64,000 nucleotides of DNA, from the NCBI GenBank assembly GCA_943788045.1, contig CALSOT010000006.1, forward strand, positions 1-64,000, given 5' to 3'. This document shows, piece after piece, positions 36,546 to 45,511 of this stretch (position 1 is the first letter of the stretch; each line of letters opens with the position of its first letter). Under the pieces are notes generated by a model. That model searched no databases and had not been told where the DNA came from. It saw nothing but the letters and a program-made list of their open reading frames with translations. This DNA comes from an uncultured Polaribacter sp. (GTDB lineage Bacteria; Bacteroidota; Bacteroidia; Flavobacteriales; Flavobacteriaceae). A program made the position numbers and the translations under genes.

Positions 36546-37148
36546 ATGGCATTAGTAACACCTTTATCAGCAGAACACGACTTAGAAACAAAAGAATTAG
36601 CAGAATTTTTTAATGAAACCTTAGGGTTTTGCCCAAACTCAGTATTAACAATGCAGCGAAGACCTGCAATTTCTAAAGCATTTATCAACCTAAATAAAGC
36701 TGTAATGGCAAATGAAGGCAAGGTAACATCTGCTTTAAAAAGAATGATTGCCTGGGTTTCTAGTAATGCCACAGGTTGCAGATATTGCCAAGCACATGCA
36801 ATTAGGGCTGCTGAACGTTATGGAGCGGAACAAGAGCAATTAGATAATATTTGGGAATACAAAACACATGCTGCTTTTTCTGATGCCGAAAGAGCTGCTT
36901 TAGATTTTTCATTGGCTGCTTCGATAGCTCCAAATGCTGTTAACGTAGAAATTAAAGAAGAGTTATATAAATATTGGAATGAAGGTGAAATTGTTGAAAT
37001 GTTAGGAGTAATTTCTCTCTTTGGATACTTAAATCGTTGGAATGATTCTATGGGAACAACTTTAGAAGAAGAAGCAATTGATAGCGGAAATAAGTTTTTA
37101 GGTAAACATGGTTTTGAGATTGGCAAACATGATGGATCTAAATATTAA
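36546..37148 (+). CDS. AhpD-like carboxymuconolactone decarboxylase family protein
   Basis: This 200-residue all-helical protein has the AhpD/CMD CxxC motif in CRYCQAHAIRAAERYG near residue 78, preceded by a helix with NEGKVTSALKRMIAW. Such proteins are peroxidase-related thiol enzymes. It is divergent from the OsmC gene, another thiol-based peroxidase family, so both may be oxidative-stress functions (inference). A palindrome follows the stop codon. Confidence 0.85.
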   Translation: MALVTPLSAEHDLETKELAEFFNETLGFCPNSVLTMQRRPAISKAFINLNKAVMANEGKVTSALKRMIAWVSSNATGCRYCQAHAIRAAERYGAEQEQLDNIWEYKTHAAFSDAERAALDFSLAASIAPNAVNVEIKEELYKYWNEGEIVEMLGVISLFGYLNRWNDSMGTTLEEEAIDSGNKFLGKHGFEIGKHDGSKY

Positions 37149-37167
37149 TTAATTTTTATTAAGTATC

Positions 37168-37205
37168 TACCACATAAAAATAGCTGTTTTTTTATGTGGT
37201 ATTTT
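37168..37205. terminator. Hairpin between convergent genes
   Basis: TACCACATAAAAA pairs with TTTTTATGTGGTA, followed by TTTTATT on the plus strand. It lies between the AhpD-like gene and the convergent HopJ-like gene. Confidence 0.7.
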
Positions 37206-37211
37206 ATTGAC

Positions 37212-37553
37212 TTATTTCAATTTTAAAGCTTCATTATCCATAGACAAACCATCGAAACCAAATTTCATAAAGTTTCTAATATTTTGATGTGAAGTCCCTT
37301 TAACATCTTCTAAAACATTTTTATAATGTTCGCCAAAACAGAATAACGTTTCTTCTTTTCTTAATTTTTGATGTTGTGCAAATGCAAACAACTTACAAGA
37401 ACCAGAATTCTCGCCTGCATTATTTGTAATGTCTCCATTTGTAAAAGTGGTTGGAATAAAATTATAGTTAGCCTCAATAACTTGCATCGTATCTGCAAAT
37501 TTAATTGATGTTGGATTTGCTTTTAATTTGGTTTTAAACTCTTGAATTATCAT
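37212..37553 (-). CDS. HopJ type III effector-like protein
   Basis: This 113-residue protein matches the family named after HopJ. The family signature FTNGDITNNAGENSGSCKLF is visible near residues 38-57, followed by FAQHQKLRKEETLFCFGEHY. Despite the name, the family is a widespread small cytoplasmic protein in marine bacteria and no secretion system is present here, so an effector role is unlikely. The function is unknown. Confidence 0.85.
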   Translation of the reverse strand: MIIQEFKTKLKANPTSIKFADTMQVIEANYNFIPTTFTNGDITNNAGENSGSCKLFAFAQHQKLRKEETLFCFGEHYKNVLEDVKGTSHQNIRNFMKFGFDGLSMDNEALKLK

Positions 37554-37576
37554 TTCTGTTGAATTAAAATCACTCT

Positions 37577-37618
37577 AAAATGTTTTTTTTTAGATAAATC
37601 ACCTAATAAAAAACATTT
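37577..37618. repeat. AT-rich inverted repeat upstream of hopJ-like gene
   Basis: AAATGTTTTTTTTTAG faces CTAATAAAAAACATTT around a 9-nt loop. It could terminate rsmI transcription (minus strand) or shape the leader of the HopJ-like gene. Confidence 0.4.
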
Positions 37619-37699
37619 AAAACTTTGGTTTTTTTGTTTTATTTATAACACACTTTCTAACTTGATTCTGAAAATAAGAAGATGATTTGTATTTATTCA

Positions 37700-38377
37700 T
37701 TATTTTGATGACTTCCCCTCTACAATAACAACAATTTCTCCTTTTGGTGGTTTTGCTGTATAATGTGCTAAAACTTCAGTTGCAGTTCCTCTAATAGTTT
37801 CTTCAAACATTTTTGTTAATTCCCTTGATACAGAAACTTGCCTGTCTTCTCCAAAATATTGTACAAAATGCCCAAGAGTTTTTACTAATTTATGAGGCGA
37901 TTCGTAAAAAATAATAGTTCTCGTTTCTTCTGCTAACAACAACAACCGTGTTTGTCTTCCTTTTTTTACAGGTAAAAAACCTTCAAAAATAAACTTGTCA
38001 TTTGGCAAGCCAGAGTTCACCAAAGCAGGCACAAACGCTGTTGCACCAGGTAAACAATCTACTTCAATATTATTTTCTACACATGCTCTTGTAAGTAAAA
38101 AACCAGGATCTGAGATTGCAGGAGTTCCGGCATCAGAAATTAGTGCACAGGCTTCTCCGTTTTTTATTCTTTGCACAATACCTTTTACAGATTTATGCTC
38201 ATTATGCATGTGATGACTGTGCATTTGCGTTTCAATCTCAAAATGTTTTAAGAGCTTTCCACTTGTACGCGTGTCTTCTGCTAAAATAAAATCAACTTCT
38301 TTTAAAGTTCTAATTCCTCTAAAAGTCATGTCTTCTAGATTACCTATTGGTGTTGGCACTAAATATAATTTACTCAT
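37700..38377 (-). CDS. rsmI: 16S rRNA (cytidine1402-2'-O)-methyltransferase
   Basis: RsmI (225 residues) methylates the 2'-O of C1402 in 16S rRNA using SAM. The sequence starts LYLVPTPIGNLEDMTFRGI, with ALISDAGTPAISDPG near residue 77 and the PGATAFVPAL and FYESPHKL motifs that mark this tetrapyrrole-methylase-fold family. It lacks the C-terminal extension of the E. coli enzyme, which is common in this phylum. It is divergent from aspS across a gap with the dispersed repeat. Confidence 0.94.
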   Translation of the reverse strand: MSKLYLVPTPIGNLEDMTFRGIRTLKEVDFILAEDTRTSGKLLKHFEIETQMHSHHMHNEHKSVKGIVQRIKNGEACALISDAGTPAISDPGFLLTRACVENNIEVDCLPGATAFVPALVNSGLPNDKFIFEGFLPVKKGRQTRLLLLAEETRTIIFYESPHKLVKTLGHFVQYFGEDRQVSVSRELTKMFEETIRGTATEVLAHYTAKPPKGEIVVIVEGKSSK

Positions 38378-38444
38378 TTAATACGTATTTCTTGAATATT
38401 AATTATATTCATAAATACAAATTTACAAAGAATTGTACGGATTC

Positions 38445-38537
38445 TGCGTTACCGATTGAAGCATTTGTTTGAGCTCTTTTTTGTTAAAAAAAAGCGAGTG
38501 CGAAAAGCGGGGCATTTCTGAGAAGAAATGAACGCCC
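38445..38537 (+). ncRNA. Dispersed structured RNA-like repeat, copy A
   Basis: The outer stem GCGTT (38446-38450) pairs with AACGC (38531-38535). A second stem CCG (38452-38454) pairs with CGG (38508-38510). Inside, CTCTTTTTT pairs with AAAAAAGCGAG, and a 3' hairpin CATTTCT/AGAAATG is specific to this copy. The conserved GATTGAA follows the second stem. The strand is assumed from the four copies sharing this orientation. It lies between divergent rsmI and aspS. Confidence 0.6.
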
Positions 38538-38566
38538 AAAAATAGAAGAGATTTATTATAATTGAT

Positions 38567-38574
38567 TAAATTTG
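38567..38574 (+). promoter_or_regulatory. -7 promoter box for aspS
   Basis: TAAATTTG fits TAnnTTTG, 22 bp before the start codon, giving a short leader. Confidence 0.6.
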
Positions 38575-38596
38575 TAGCTTATTAAATAAGAGATAA

Positions 38597-40351
38597 ATGT
38601 ATAGAAGTCATTCTTGTGGTGAATTAAGAGCATCGCATATAAATACAGAAGTAACATTAGCCGGTTGGGTTCAAAAATCGCGTGATAAAGGTTTTATGGT
38701 TTGGGTCGATTTACGAGACAGATATGGTATTACGCAGTTAATTTTTGATGAAGAGCGCACACCAAAAGAAATGATTGAGAAAGCAAAATCTTTAGGTAGA
38801 GAGTTTGTTATACAAGTAACTGGTATTGTAATTGATAGAGAATCTAAGAATTCTAAAATATCTACAGGAGCTATTGAAGTGTTGGTTTCAAAATTAGAAA
38901 TCTTAAACGCATCTGTTACGCCACCTTTTACAATTGAAGATAAAACGGATGGTGGCGAAGATATTAGAATGAAATACAGATATTTAGACATTAGAAGAAA
39001 CCCGGTAAAGGACAGTTTAATTTTCCGTCATAAAGTTTCTATGGAAGTTCGTAAATATTTGTCTGACCAAGAATTTATTGAGGTTGAAACTCCTTATTTA
39101 ATAAAGTCTACCCCAGAAGGTGCAAGAGATTTTGTAGTGCCTTCTCGCATGAATGAAGGTCAGTTTTATGCTTTACCTCAATCGCCTCAAACATTTAAAC
39201 AACTTTTGATGGTTGGTGGAATGGATAAATATTTTCAGATTGTAAAATGTTTTAGAGATGAAGATTTACGTGCAGATAGACAACCAGAATTTACACAGAT
39301 TGACTGTGAAATGGCATTTGTTGAGCAAGAAGATATTTTAAATATTTTTGAAGGATTAACGCGTCACTTATTGAAAGAAGTTAATAATGTTGAAGTGGAG
39401 AAATTCCCTAGAATGTTATATGACGATGCAATGCGTTTGTATGGAAACGACAAACCAGATATTCGTTTTGGAATGGAGTTTGCCGAGTTGAATGAAGTTA
39501 CACAGCACAAAGATTTTGGCGTTTTTAATAGCGCTGAATTAGTTGTTGGATTTGCTGTTCCTGGAGGAAATTCTTATACAAGAAAAGAAATAGACAATAT
39601 TATTAAATGGGTAAAACGCCCACAAATTGGTGCTTTAGGAATGATTTATGCTCGTGTAAACGAAGATGGATCTTTTAAATCTTCAGTAGATAAATTCTAT
39701 GACCAAGAAGATTTAGCTAAATGGGCAGAAAAAACAGAAGCAAAACCTGGAGATTTAGTATGTGTTTTATCTGGAGAAACAAATAAAGTAAGAGCACAAT
39801 TATCTGCCTTAAGAATGGAATTAGCAGAACGTTTAGGTTTGAGAGATCCTAAAGTATTTGCACCTCTTTGGGTAATTGATTTTCCATTATTAGAGTTGGA
39901 TGAAGAAACTGGACATTACCATGCTATGCACCATCCGTTTACATCTCCTAAACCAGGTCAAATGGAACTGTTAGACACAGATCCTGGAGCAGTAAAAGCA
40001 AATGCGTACGATTTGGTTTTAAACGGAAACGAAATTGGTGGTGGCTCTATAAGAATTCACGACAAACAAATGCAAGCAACTATGCTGAAACACTTAGGTT
40101 TTTCTAATGAAGATGCAAAAGCACAGTTTGGTTTCTTAATGGATGCTTTTGAATATGGTGCGCCTCCTCATGGTGGTTTGGCTTTTGGTTTAGATAGATT
40201 GGTTGCTATTTTAGGTGGACAAGAAACTATTAGAGACTTTATTGCTTTCCCTAAAAACAACTCTGGACGAGATGTTATGATTGACGCGCCGGCTTTTATA
40301 GACCATGATCAATTAAAAGAATTGAGTTTAAAATTAGATATTCAAGCATAA
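38597..40351 (+). CDS. aspS: Aspartyl-tRNA synthetase
   Basis: AspRS (584 residues) is the full-length bacterial-type class II enzyme. It has an N-terminal OB anticodon-binding domain ([20 protein letters not shown]), motif 1 near [13 protein letters not shown], motif 2 with [19 protein letters not shown] near residue 215, a GAD insertion domain in the middle, and motif 3 with [16 protein letters not shown] near residue 530. It is a single-gene unit with its own promoter. Whether it is discriminating cannot be told from the sequence alone. Confidence 0.97.
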   Translation: MYRSHSCGELRASHINTEVTLAGWVQKSRDKGFMVWVDLRDRYGITQLIFDEERTPKEMIEKAKSLGREFVIQVTGIVIDRESKNSKISTGAIEVLVSKLEILNASVTPPFTIEDKTDGGEDIRMKYRYLDIRRNPVKDSLIFRHKVSMEVRKYLSDQEFIEVETPYLIKSTPEGARDFVVPSRMNEGQFYALPQSPQTFKQLLMVGGMDKYFQIVKCFRDEDLRADRQPEFTQIDCEMAFVEQEDILNIFEGLTRHLLKEVNNVEVEKFPRMLYDDAMRLYGNDKPDIRFGMEFAELNEVTQHKDFGVFNSAELVVGFAVPGGNSYTRKEIDNIIKWVKRPQIGALGMIYARVNEDGSFKSSVDKFYDQEDLAKWAEKTEAKPGDLVCVLSGETNKVRAQLSALRMELAERLGLRDPKVFAPLWVIDFPLLELDEETGHYHAMHHPFTSPKPGQMELLDTDPGAVKANAYDLVLNGNEIGGGSIRIHDKQMQATMLKHLGFSNEDAKAQFGFLMDAFEYGAPPHGGLAFGLDRLVAILGGQETIRDFIAFPKNNSGRDVMIDAPAFIDHDQLKELSLKLDIQA

Positions 40352-40363
40352 AAAGTTAAATCT

Positions 40364-40371
40364 TACTTTTG
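40364..40371 (+). promoter_or_regulatory. Candidate -7 box downstream of aspS
   Basis: TACTTTTG fits TAnnTTTG, starting 12 bp after the aspS stop. Its transcript would begin just before the perfect hairpin at 40385. Confidence 0.45.
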
Positions 40372-40384
40372 TGGGATTTATTAT

Positions 40385-40418
40385 ATCTATAATTTCTTTT
40401 TTGAAAGAAATTATAGAT
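40385..40418 (+). other. Perfect 15-bp hairpin downstream of aspS
   Basis: ATCTATAATTTCTTT pairs perfectly with AAAGAAATTATAGAT around the loop TTTG. No T-run follows on the plus strand, so a normal aspS terminator is doubtful. It could be a 5' hairpin of a short transcript. Confidence 0.55.
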
Positions 40419-40540
40419 AGTTAATTGACCGAAAATCAAAACTTTATACTTCAATACTTTATACTATTTAAAAAGAACAGCATCTTATAATCTAAACCTT
40501 TTTAAAATGGAAAAATAGATCGGTTCTATCTATAAATTCA

Positions 40541-40580
40541 ATTTAAGTAAAATGAGAAAATATTAAGTAAAATGAGGGAA
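40541..40580 (+). repeat. Two tandem 20-bp repeats
   Basis: The units ATTTAAGTAAAATGAGAAAA and TATTAAGTAAAATGAGGGAA lie end to end, immediately upstream of and including the start codon of the frameshifted membrane protein. Both contain an ATG, but only the second opens the long frame. Confidence 0.6.
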
Positions 40581-41205
40581 AATAGTTTTACAAAAAAAAT
40601 GAGTAAAAAATCTAACACGGAGTTAGAACATATTTTTGCCAATAAAAGTGATTACACAAATGAAGCTTTACAAGCTGTAATTTGGGAATTAGAAAATAGA
40701 AACTTAATTGAAAAATCAGATATTCCTTCCATAGAACTTTCCAATACCTCAAATTAATGAGGAAACCTCAATACCAAAAGAAAACTTAAAGAATAACGAA
40801 AATCCTTTAAAAGAATCAGAAACACCGCCATTATATTCAAAAACTACAATTCAAGGATTTACAATTTTCTTTAGTACATTTTTTGGGGTTATATTACTAA
40901 TGAGTAATTTAAAAGAAATGAATAAACCCAGAGCAAGAATGGAAGTTCTAGTTTTCGGGATTACGTATGCTATTTTTTCTAGTTTTCTCTTAAATTATCT
41001 TCCACGGATATTTTTTATATCAATAATTTTTAACCTTATTGGTTATGTTATTTTAGTTGAATATTTTTGGAATAAGAACTTAGGGAAAGACCTAAAGTAT
41101 AAAAAGAAACAAATATGGAAACCTCTAATAATTTCAATATTATTTTCGTTAATTCTGCTTTTTATTTTACTTTCTAATAATGAAATACCAGGAATACAAT
41201 TGTAA
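40572..41205 (+). pseudogene. Frameshifted membrane protein (one extra base)
   Basis: Two frames together make one protein. The first (40572-40757) has a small acidic domain, TELEHIFANKSDYTNEALQA and then VIWELENRN, seen at the N-terminus of flavobacterial membrane proteins. The second frame stays open upstream of its first ATG (40900) back to the break (PQINEETSIPKENL) and continues with about four hydrophobic segments to 41205. The span is 634 nt, one more than a multiple of three. Removing one T of the run at 40738-40740 joins the halves into about 210 residues. M10 (MSKKSNTELEH) is an alternative start. The function is unknown. Confidence 0.75.
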
Positions 41206-41277
41206 AGATTAGGGAAAACATAAATAATAAAATTGATTTCATACTAATAAATTTATATTTTAAACAGAGAACTTTTG

Positions 41278-41285
41278 TAATTTTG
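41278..41285 (+). promoter_or_regulatory. -7 promoter box for small membrane protein
   Basis: TAATTTTG fits TAnnTTTG and lies only 4 bp before the ATG at 41290, which implies a leaderless or nearly leaderless mRNA. Confidence 0.5.
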
Positions 41286-41289
41286 TTAA

Positions 41290-41532
41290 ATGAAGTTAAT
41301 ACTAAAAATAATGTTTATCATCTTTTTAATTTGGATGATTGCTGGATTTTATTTGATAAATACAGAACACGAAAAAGCACAAATTGTAATGGGCTTAGGT
41401 GTATTTTACTTTTCGTTTTTATTTATGCCCTCCTTTATTTATTATCGATACAGAGATGGTAAGTACAAAAAATATATTTTAAACGATGAAAAGCTAAAAA
41501 ATGCCTTTCAAGATTTTGGGAAAGAGAAATAA
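41290..41532 (+). CDS. Small membrane protein of unknown function
   Basis: This 80-residue protein has two predicted membrane helices (residues about 4-24 and 33-51) separated by a short polar loop with NTEHEKAQ, and a basic, charged C-terminal tail (YRYRDGKYKKYILNDEK). I do not recognise a named family. A close promoter box and coding-like composition support it as real. It lies upstream of hflX but is separated from it by a terminator. Confidence 0.65.
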   Translation: MKLILKIMFIIFLIWMIAGFYLINTEHEKAQIVMGLGVFYFSFLFMPSFIYYRYRDGKYKKYILNDEKLKNAFQDFGKEK

Positions 41533-41796
41533 CTAAATTTTCTACACTTAAGAAACCTGCAATCAATATCTTTTGTTTTTCTAAAGATAAAAAATTGAAA
41601 ACATATTTAGGTCATGCAGACTAAGGGAGACTTAGCCCAATTTAACAACATATAGAAAACCTTTTATTAATATACGTTTTACATTTGTACTTGATAGAAA
41701 ACCTACATTTGATAATATCAAAATAGAGGACAAAATAAAGAACTTATTAAAACAAGAATTATAAGAAAAAAGGAAAAGTAAATTTGAATTAATTAT
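41533..41796 (+). other. Intergenic stretch with possible coding remnant
   Basis: A frame without ATG from 41636 to a stop at 41764 reads in a protein-like way (RKPFINIRFTFVLDRKPTF, then DNIKIEDKIKNLLKQEL). A different frame just before it ends in KTYLGHAD, which faintly recalls tyrosine recombinases. Neither is long enough to assign. The stretch may hold remains of a degraded gene. Confidence 0.3.
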
Positions 41797-41828
41797 TAAA
41801 ATCCTTAATTTTTATTGAGGATTTTTTT
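41797..41828 (+). terminator. Intrinsic terminator upstream of hflX
   Basis: AATCCTTAA pairs with TTGAGGATT (one G-U) around a T/A loop and is followed by TTTTTT. Confidence 0.75.
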
Positions 41829-41852
41829 ATGCTTTTACAATTCAAATCTTTG

Positions 41853-41860
41853 TATTTTTG
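41853..41860 (+). promoter_or_regulatory. -7 promoter box for hflX
   Basis: TATTTTTG fits TAnnTTTG and ends 6 bp before the ATG at 41867, so the hflX mRNA is probably leaderless. The in-frame TTG at 41858 lies inside the box and cannot be the start. Confidence 0.6.
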
Positions 41861-41866
41861 CCATCT

Positions 41867-43078
41867 ATGATAGACAAACGCGAAGTAATATCCGAAAAGG
41901 CCGTATTAATTGGTATTATATCTCAAAAGCAAGATGAAATTCAATCTACTGAGTATTTAGATGAACTGGAATTTTTAACTTATACCGCCGGTGGAGTTGC
42001 CGTAAAACGTTTTGTTCAAAAGATGGAAAAACCAAATCCCAAAACTTTTTTAGGGGTAGGTAAATTAGAAGAAGTTAGAGATTATATTGAATCTAACCAC
42101 ATTGGAACCGCTATTTTTGATGATGAATTATCTCCTGCACAAATACGTAATATTGAGAAGGTTTTAGATTGCAAAATTTTAGACAGAACGAATCTTATTT
42201 TAGACATTTTTGCAAGAAGAGCGCAAACAAGTTCGGCAAAAACACAAGTGGAATTAGCACAATGTCAATATTTATTACCACGTTTAACAAGACTTTGGAC
42301 GCACCTCGATAAGCAAAAAGGTGGTATTGGAATGCGTGGACCTGGAGAAACAGAAATTGAAACAGATAGACGTATTATTCGTGATAAGATTACGGTTCTA
42401 AAAAAGCGTTTACTCACTATTGATAAACAAATGGCAGTGCAACGTAAAAACCGCGGTAAAATGGTGAGAGTTGCATTAGTTGGGTATACCAATGTTGGTA
42501 AATCAACTTTAATGAACGTAATTAGTAAAAGTGATGTTTTTGCAGAAAATAAACTATTCGCTACCTTAGATACTACAGTTAGAAAAGTGGTTATTAAAAA
42601 CATTCCGTTTTTATTAACAGATACTGTTGGTTTTATTAGAAAGTTACCAACGCAATTGGTAGAATCTTTTAAATCTACTTTAGATGAAGTTCGGGAAGCA
42701 GATTTATTATTACATGTTGTAGATATTTCTCACCCAAATTTTGAGGATCATATTACATCTGTAAACACAATTTTAGCAGATATAAAATGTGCCGACAAAC
42801 CAACTCTAATGGTTTTTAACAAGATTGATGCATATTCTCATGAAACAATTGATGAAGATGACATTGTTACAGAAAAAGGAAAAGAACATTATACTTTACA
42901 AGATTGGGAAAAAACTTGGATGAATGATTATGAAGTAGAATCGCTCTTTATTTCTGCATTAAACAAAGAAAATTTAGAAGATTTCAAAGAAAAATCTTAC
43001 GAAGAAATAAAGAAAATTCACACCAAACGTTTTCCGTATAATGACTTTTTATATTACGAATATAAAGAAGGGGAATAG
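41867..43078 (+). CDS. hflX: Ribosome-associated GTPase HflX
   Basis: HflX (403 residues from the ATG at 41867) is a GTPase that splits stalled or idle ribosomes. The N-terminal HflX domain (KTFLGVGKLEEV and ELSPAQIRNIE) is followed by the glycine-rich linker GGIGMRGPGETEIETDRR, then the G domain: P-loop GYTNVGKSTLMN near residue 205, DTVGFIRKLP near 250 and FNKID near 317. A longer frame from a TTG at 41858 exists but that codon is within the promoter box. Length is normal. Confidence 0.94.
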   Translation: MIDKREVISEKAVLIGIISQKQDEIQSTEYLDELEFLTYTAGGVAVKRFVQKMEKPNPKTFLGVGKLEEVRDYIESNHIGTAIFDDELSPAQIRNIEKVLDCKILDRTNLILDIFARRAQTSSAKTQVELAQCQYLLPRLTRLWTHLDKQKGGIGMRGPGETEIETDRRIIRDKITVLKKRLLTIDKQMAVQRKNRGKMVRVALVGYTNVGKSTLMNVISKSDVFAENKLFATLDTTVRKVVIKNIPFLLTDTVGFIRKLPTQLVESFKSTLDEVREADLLLHVVDISHPNFEDHITSVNTILADIKCADKPTLMVFNKIDAYSHETIDEDDIVTEKGKEHYTLQDWEKTWMNDYEVESLFISALNKENLEDFKEKSYEEIKKIHTKRFPYNDFLYYEYKEGE

Positions 43079-43334
43079 AAAGTAATCAATATTCCAAAAT
43101 ATTCAATTTACTTGAAGTGATAAAATAAAAATTAAAGACTGTAAAAGAGTTTTTAACCTTATTAACAATTACAAACAAAATAAAGATAAATAAACAAAAG
43201 CCTTTGGGCTTAAAAAAATGTTCCTAATTATATTCTTAGATATTTTACCGAACCAGAAAAAAGTGAGAATTGGAGTTTAGATTTTCAAATTTGAATTACT
43301 AGAAACAAAAGGAATTAAAAAGTATATGGAAAAA

Positions 43335-44453
43335 CTAATCTTTTTTATCCTTAATTATACCCATTCTTTTTGCTCGGTTTTTCCATGATTTTCTAGCAAG
43401 AGCTTGTAAATCTGCCACAGAATCACTTTCATCCATAATTTCTAAACCTAATAGAGTTTCGATTACATCTTCTTGAGAAACCAAACCACTTACAGAGCCA
43501 TATTCATCTACAACTAAAGCAATATGTTCTCTTTCTTTAATAAGCTTATCAAACAAGTTAGGTATTGATAAATTTCTATCAGTAACTATTATATTTCTTT
43601 TTATCGAAGCTAAAGTTTCAGAACCTTTTCCATCAATCAATGCTTCTAATAGATTGTCTTTTAAAAAATAGCCTGTTATTTCATCAATATTTTCTGCAAA
43701 AACTGGTATTCTTGAAAAACGTAAATTTGTTTGTTCGTTATAAAAAGATTGAATAGTTTGGCTTTCATCAGCTATTTCTAAAACAGATCTAGGTGTCATC
43801 ACATCTTTAACCATTATTTCTTTAAAACCTAATAAATTTTTAATAACCTTACTTTCATTCTCTTGAAAAACACCATCTTTTTCAGCCATTTCTGTCATCA
43901 CTAAAAAACCTTCTCTACTTAAAACACTTCCATGACCTTTACCACCAATAAGCTTTGTTGTAAGCTGTAAAATCCATAAAAAACCTGTCCATTTTAAAGG
44001 AAAAATCATCACTTTTAGAGCTTTAGAAGTAAAGTTTGCTAATTGTTTCCAATATGTTGCACCGATTGTTTTTGGTATAATTTCTGAAGCCACCAATATT
44101 AAAATTGTCATCACGGTAGAAACAACACCCACCATAACATCTTCTGTTATTTGAATGCCTAGAATAGCTTTCACATCAGTTCCGTATATTTCTGCATACG
44201 CAACTTTGGCCTGTACACCAACCAAAATTGCACCAACTGTATGTGCAATTGTATTAATTGTTAAAATTGCAATTAAAGGTTTGTCTACGTCTTTTTTTAA
44301 GGTTTCTAATTGATTTGCATATTCTGCTCCTTCACTTTTTTTAAGGTTTATAAAGGTAGGTGTAATACTTAATAAAACTGCCTCTAAAATAGAACACAGA
44401 AAAGAAAAAAAGATAGAAATCGTCGCAAAAACTATTAATAAAGTCATAAACAA
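43335..44453 (-). CDS. CNNM/CBS domain membrane protein
   Basis: This 372-residue protein has an N-terminal CNNM transmembrane domain with about four hydrophobic segments (residues 1-25, 60-80, 100-125, 135-155) and then a CBS-domain pair: first near KDVMTPRSVLEIADE (residue 215), second near HIALVVDEYGSVSGLVSQED. The CorC_HlyC C-terminal domain seen in longer paralogues is absent. Family members take part in magnesium or cation transport, though many are annotated as hemolysins. A -7 box lies 23 bp upstream. Confidence 0.9.
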   Translation of the reverse strand: MFMTLLIVFATISIFFSFLCSILEAVLLSITPTFINLKKSEGAEYANQLETLKKDVDKPLIAILTINTIAHTVGAILVGVQAKVAYAEIYGTDVKAILGIQITEDVMVGVVSTVMTILILVASEIIPKTIGATYWKQLANFTSKALKVMIFPLKWTGFLWILQLTTKLIGGKGHGSVLSREGFLVMTEMAEKDGVFQENESKVIKNLLGFKEIMVKDVMTPRSVLEIADESQTIQSFYNEQTNLRFSRIPVFAENIDEITGYFLKDNLLEALIDGKGSETLASIKRNIIVTDRNLSIPNLFDKLIKEREHIALVVDEYGSVSGLVSQEDVIETLLGLEIMDESDSVADLQALARKSWKNRAKRMGIIKDKKD

Positions 44454-44475
44454 TTTAGTTTGAATTGCTAAGTTA

Positions 44476-44483
44476 CAAAAATA
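44476..44483 (-). promoter_or_regulatory. -7 promoter box for the CNNM gene
   Basis: TATTTTTG on the minus strand fits TAnnTTTG. It overlaps the T-tract of the terminator of the upstream gene, so the two units abut tightly. Confidence 0.55.
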
Positions 44484-44512
44484 AAAAACCTCAAAAATTT
44501 CTTTTTGAGGTT
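44484..44512 (-). terminator. Intrinsic terminator of the DUF3078 gene
   Basis: On the minus strand AACCTCAAAAA pairs perfectly with TTTTTGAGGTT around a 4-nt loop, followed by TTTTATTTTT. Confidence 0.85.
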
Positions 44513-44534
44513 GCTGTAAAAAATAAGATTTTAT

Positions 44535-45452
44535 TTAGAAAGCATAGCTCAAACCAAATAACCAATAAGACTGTATTTTATTATCAACAGAACTAAAATC
44601 TGCATTAGCATCTGCAATTTTAGCATTGTTTAACGCTTCTTGTTTGTTATTACGTAAACCTAATTCAAAACCAAGCCCAATTCCTTTCCAGATTGTATAA
44701 CCAAATGAGTTTGTCCAAGTCCAGTTAGATAAATCAGCAGTTTTATAACTTTGAAAAATAGACAAGTTAGATTTTACACTTAACTTACCATATTTTTTTG
44801 TGTAGTCTGCTACAATTTTCGCACCTAAAGAAGATTCAAAAACAGTATCTCCACTACTAAAAACAAAATTGTAGTTTCCTGGGTGCATTACAACCACTAA
44901 ATTATTTGTCGGTGTCCATGTAATACCCGCACCTAAATCTAAATAACCTGGGTCATTAAAATTATCTATTATGGTTGTTCTGTATTCTGCTAATCCAGAA
45001 AGTGCCCATTTTTTATTGAATCTTTTACCATATAAAGATGACAATGTAAAGACATCTGTAGCTGTTTCAAAACCTTCATCGCCAGAAACTCCATCTACAT
45101 CTAATTTTACCAATCCTAAATTAACTGCTGCAGAATTTCTCCAAAAAAAGTCTTCTTTAATTAAGTTCGCAAAACCATTTACTGTAATACCAATATTACC
45201 TGCAGAAGCTGTTGGAGCAGTTCTCGAGTACCAGTTATTAAAACCAGAAAGGCTCCCACCAATTGTACCAAAAGCACCTTTTCTCCATCCTGGAAGTGCA
45301 TCAATCTTTGCTTGTAAAGCTTTTACTTCATCGTTTAATTTAGCAATTTTCGCTTTTTTAGGAGCTTGTTCTTTTTCTAATTCTTCAGCTGTTTGTGCAT
45401 TTGCCGAAAAACTAACAAATATCAATAAGAATAAGATTGATAATTTTTTCAT
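44535..45452 (-). CDS. DUF3078 secreted protein
   Basis: This 305-residue protein begins with a signal peptide (about 19 residues, ending SANAQ), then a short coiled-coil-like stretch (KKAKIAKLNDEVKALQAKID), then a beta-strand-rich body with the DUF3078 pattern WRKGAFGTIGGSLSGFNNWY. Alternating hydrophobic strands and a C-terminal aromatic residue (LFGLSYAF) suggest an outer-membrane beta barrel. The function is unknown. The next gene upstream, at 45512-46367, is a paralogue broken by a frameshift. Confidence 0.85.
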   Translation of the reverse strand: MKKLSILFLLIFVSFSANAQTAEELEKEQAPKKAKIAKLNDEVKALQAKIDALPGWRKGAFGTIGGSLSGFNNWYSRTAPTASAGNIGITVNGFANLIKEDFFWRNSAAVNLGLVKLDVDGVSGDEGFETATDVFTLSSLYGKRFNKKWALSGLAEYRTTIIDNFNDPGYLDLGAGITWTPTNNLVVVMHPGNYNFVFSSGDTVFESSLGAKIVADYTKKYGKLSVKSNLSIFQSYKTADLSNWTWTNSFGYTIWKGIGLGFELGLRNNKQEALNNAKIADANADFSSVDNKIQSYWLFGLSYAF

Positions 45453-45511
45453 TTTTTTTTTTTTAATTTTAATTTTGTAAAAGTAAACTTTTATACTTTA
45501 GACAAAAAACA

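Noticed and set aside
37212..37553. HopJ-like gene as evidence for a type III secretion system
   Set aside because: The family is widespread in non-pathogenic marine bacteria and no secretion genes are nearby.
38445..38537. The dispersed repeats as CRISPR repeats
   Set aside because: Copies are several kb apart, not in an array, lack spacers, vary in stem sequence, and no cas genes are in the window.
41590..41620. A KTYLGHAD reading that recalls the tyrosine recombinase LGH motif
   Set aside because: Only about eight residues match, no Arg or Tyr catalytic residues are found nearby, and there are no integration ends.
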